Source: Cytophagales bacterium (lineage in GTDB: Bacteria; Bacteroidota; Bacteroidia; Cytophagales; Cyclobacteriaceae). Taken from it: a stretch of 7,320 nt of DNA. Below, one piece after another: positions 5,841 through 7,320 of this stretch (positions within the stretch are counted from its first letter, which is position 1; the number at the start of each line of letters is the position of its first letter). The translations under genes were made by a program, and so were the position numbers. The notes beneath the pieces were generated by a model, which did not search any database, was not told where the DNA came from, and worked only from the letters and a program-made list of their open reading frames with translations. The DNA is taken from contig DPLR01000512.1 in the NCBI GenBank assembly GCA_003541895.1, positions 1 through 7,320 of the forward strand. The letters run 5' to 3'.

Positions 5841-6800
5841 TTACATTGACGCCTTCACCTTTGTGCTGTCGCTTTTTGCTTCTTTGGTTTCGGGTTTATA
5901 AAGTTCTCCTTGAGATGCTTTTGCGTTGGCTGGTTTTGTGCCTTGCAAACTCATTACAAAAAAGGCAAGGTCGCGCACATCAGTTTGGCTCATCGTTTTT
6001 CCCCACGCAGGCATTCCTTTTTCAACCACACCGTTGTTGATTGTATTAAATACATTTTTAATTCCTCCACCGTGCAGCCAGTACTCATCAGTAATATTGG
6101 GGCCGATCGCATTTCCTCCACCATCAGCGCGGTGACATGATGCGCATACATTTTTGGTGAAGAGCGATTTCCCATTGGCGATTATCGCAGCATCGGCTTT
6201 ATATTCCAACGTGGTAACATCAATTGCAGCTTTTGGTTGTGATGCCAGGAATTTCTGTTGAGCCGCAGCAGCGGATGTAACTTCGTTTTCATATTCTTCT
6301 TTTGAAAGAGGAAGTGAATTTGAGAAGTGATACACAAAAATGTACACGACACTCCACACAATGGTAAAATAAAACAACCACTTCCACCACGGAGGCAAAT
6401 GGTTATCCAATTCTTTAATGCCATCGTAGTTGTGGTCGAGCTCAATATTTTTTTCTTCGGCCACAGGTACGGAAGCATTCAATTGTTGCATGAGTTTATC
6501 CCACCACGATGGTGAAGGAACATAAACTCTTCCGGCAGCTTCGGCACGCTGACGTTCCATTTGCTCAATCAAGAACTGAATGGTGCGAACTAAAATTACC
6601 GACACCACGATCACCAGAATGAACACCACAAACAAAAGCGTAGCCACCATGTAAAATGAAAACATTGGGTGGTTCAAGGGATCATCCCAAAAGCTTTTGG
6701 CGGGCGGAGCAGAGGTTGCATCCTGAGCGAAGCTTGCCACCGAGGCAATGACTGCGATCAGGGTGAACAAAAATCTTTTTGCTATTGAAGTATATTTCAT
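5841..6800 (-). CDS. ccoP: cbb3-type cytochrome c oxidase subunit III (CcoP), mono-haem
   Basis: The protein has 319 residues. It starts with a signal-peptide-like segment (about 1-25, ending SVASFAQ), then a membrane helix at about 49-71. The CcoP N-terminal signature HNYDGIKELDNHLPPWWKWLFYFTIVWSVVY (123-153) follows, containing a second helix at about 139-158. The periplasmic C-terminal domain has a single haem-binding motif, CASCH (C219, C222, H223), with a likely axial Met in GMPAWG (M263). CcoP relays electrons from periplasmic donors to the CcoO haem and the CcoN catalytic site. Proteobacterial CcoP has two CXXCH motifs; one motif and an N-terminal signal peptide are usual in Bacteroidota. 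The last 30 residues are a charged Lys/Glu/Ser-rich tail. The start overlaps the ccoQ stop as ATGA. Confidence 0.96.
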   Translation of the reverse strand: MKYTSIAKRFLFTLIAVIASVASFAQDATSAPPAKSFWDDPLNHPMFSFYMVATLLFVVFILVIVVSVILVRTIQFLIEQMERQRAEAAGRVYVPSPSWWDKLMQQLNASVPVAEEKNIELDHNYDGIKELDNHLPPWWKWLFYFTIVWSVVYIFVYHFSNSLPLSKEEYENEVTSAAAAQQKFLASQPKAAIDVTTLEYKADAAIIANGKSLFTKNVCASCHRADGGGNAIGPNITDEYWLHGGGIKNVFNTINNGVVEKGMPAWGKTMSQTDVRDLAFFVMSLQGTKPANAKASQGELYKPETKEAKSDSTKVKASM

Positions 6801-6994
6801 AAGGCTTGATTTTTAAGGCTTGAATTTTGGTTGAGTTTTTCATCCATTGGCAGATTGCTCATGCGTTCAATAAATTTCTTGTCTGCTGTAAAAACCCACC
6901 AGAGCAAAACCAAAAAGAACAGAAAGAAAATGACGAACGAGATCACCGGCCAGATGGAAATGTTGTCTATGTTTTGAAGAACGTTTTTGTACAT
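6797..6994 (-). CDS. ccoQ: cbb3-type cytochrome c oxidase subunit CcoQ (FixQ)
   Basis: This small protein has 65 residues, one membrane helix at about 15-37 (WPVISFVIFFLFFLVLLWWVF) and a short cytoplasmic tail (TADKKFIERMSNLPMDE). It matches CcoQ/FixQ in size, topology and position between ccoO and ccoP. CcoQ is non-catalytic and helps stabilise the oxidase complex, especially the association of CcoP with CcoN/CcoO. The gene lies 25 bases after the ccoO stop and overlaps ccoP by four bases (ATGA), so ribosomes can pass directly to ccoP. Identification rests on position and topology more than sequence, since the family is poorly conserved. Confidence 0.9.
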   Translation of the reverse strand: MYKNVLQNIDNISIWPVISFVIFFLFFLVLLWWVFTADKKFIERMSNLPMDEKLNQNSSLKNQAL

Positions 6995-7019
6995 CGTTAA
7001 AAAGTTTTATGGTTCAACA

Positions 7020-7319
7020 TTATTTCTGTTCAGCAACTTTTTCTGCTTTAATGTCTTTGCCTAAGCGCTGCAAGTAAGAGATCAATGCAACGATTTCAGC
7101 ATCACTTGCTGTTTCAATGCCATCGGCTTTTAGGCTGGCGGTAATTTCATCAGCTTGTTTTTGCAAGTCATCATTGGCAGTTTCTTCGTACCCTTCAGCA
7201 TATGGAACTCCGATTTTGCGAAGCGCTTTGATCTTAGGCCCAGTTTGTGTTTTGTCAAGGGTCTGTTCAAACAACCACGGATACGATGGCATGATTGATC
7301 CGGTGGATACAGCATCAGG
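7020..7319 (-). CDS. ccoO: cbb3-type cytochrome c oxidase subunit II (CcoO) C-terminal end, possibly of a CcoN-CcoO fusion
   Basis: The minus-strand frame is open to the window edge, leaving the last 99 codons. The sequence PDAVSTGSIMPSYPWLFEQ carries the FixO/CcoO signature GSIMPSYPW, in which the Met is a candidate haem ligand. It is followed by the conserved GVPY and the helix ASDAEIVALISYLQRLGKDIK, a typical end for subunit II. CcoO is the membrane-anchored mono-haem c subunit that carries electrons from CcoP to the CcoN catalytic core. Its CXXCH and membrane anchor are outside the window. In many Bacteroidota ccoN and ccoO are fused into one gene; the visible part cannot tell. An internal ATG at 7290-7292 is not a start, as the family homology continues upstream of it. 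Confidence 0.95.
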   Translation of the reverse strand, partial: PDAVSTGSIMPSYPWLFEQTLDKTQTGPKIKALRKIGVPYAEGYEETANDDLQKQADEITASLKADGIETASDAEIVALISYLQRLGKDIKAEKVAEQK

Positions 7320-7320
7320 T

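Noticed and set aside
1..7320. CRISPR arrays, tRNA and rRNA genes
   Set aside because: No regularly spaced direct repeats, cloverleaf-like sequences or ribosomal RNA signatures were seen on either strand.

Overview
The window looks like a chromosomal segment of a member of the Bacteroidota, probably of the Cytophagales type. The reasons are the single-haem CcoP with its own signal peptide, the compact ccoQ-ccoP-ccoG-ccoH-safE order, the almost complete lack of Shine-Dalgarno sequences with A-rich leaders instead, and a REC-cNMP-HTH response regulator. This placement is inferred from gene content and style, not from a database search.

Layout. Positions 1-1376 (+ strand) hold a two-component pair: the ATP-binding end of a histidine kinase, cut by the window edge, and a response regulator in which a receiver domain is fused to a Crp/Fnr-type sensor and DNA-binding module. 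Positions 1392-3108 (all genes on the - strand) are an accessory island. It holds a clipped lipoprotein/beta-propeller gene, two unrecognised genes, and related imperfect inverted repeats around those two genes. Positions 3194-7320 (- strand) are the downstream part of a cbb3-type cytochrome oxidase operon. In transcription order it reads: the end of ccoO (possibly a ccoN-ccoO fusion), ccoQ, ccoP, ccoG, ccoH and a TauE/SafE-family membrane protein.

The respiratory genes form one leftward unit. CcoO, CcoQ and CcoP are oxidase subunits. CcoG, CcoH and the TauE/SafE protein are expected to serve copper handling and assembly. ccoQ/ccoP overlap by 4 bases and ccoH/safE by 1 base, which points to translational coupling. 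The convergent two-component pair is a plausible redox or oxygen regulator of respiration, but no binding site for it was found.

The most unusual part is the island. Two genes are each bracketed by a 14-15 base inverted repeat specific to that gene (13/14 and 13/15 matching). Between them lies a roughly 156-base compound inverted repeat with a perfect 10-bp inner hairpin. This is the topology expected of integron-like gene cassettes with attC-like sites. However, no integrase is present in the window and the core boxes depart from the GTTRRRY consensus, so it is a hypothesis: an orphan cassette array, or a different cassette-like mobile unit.
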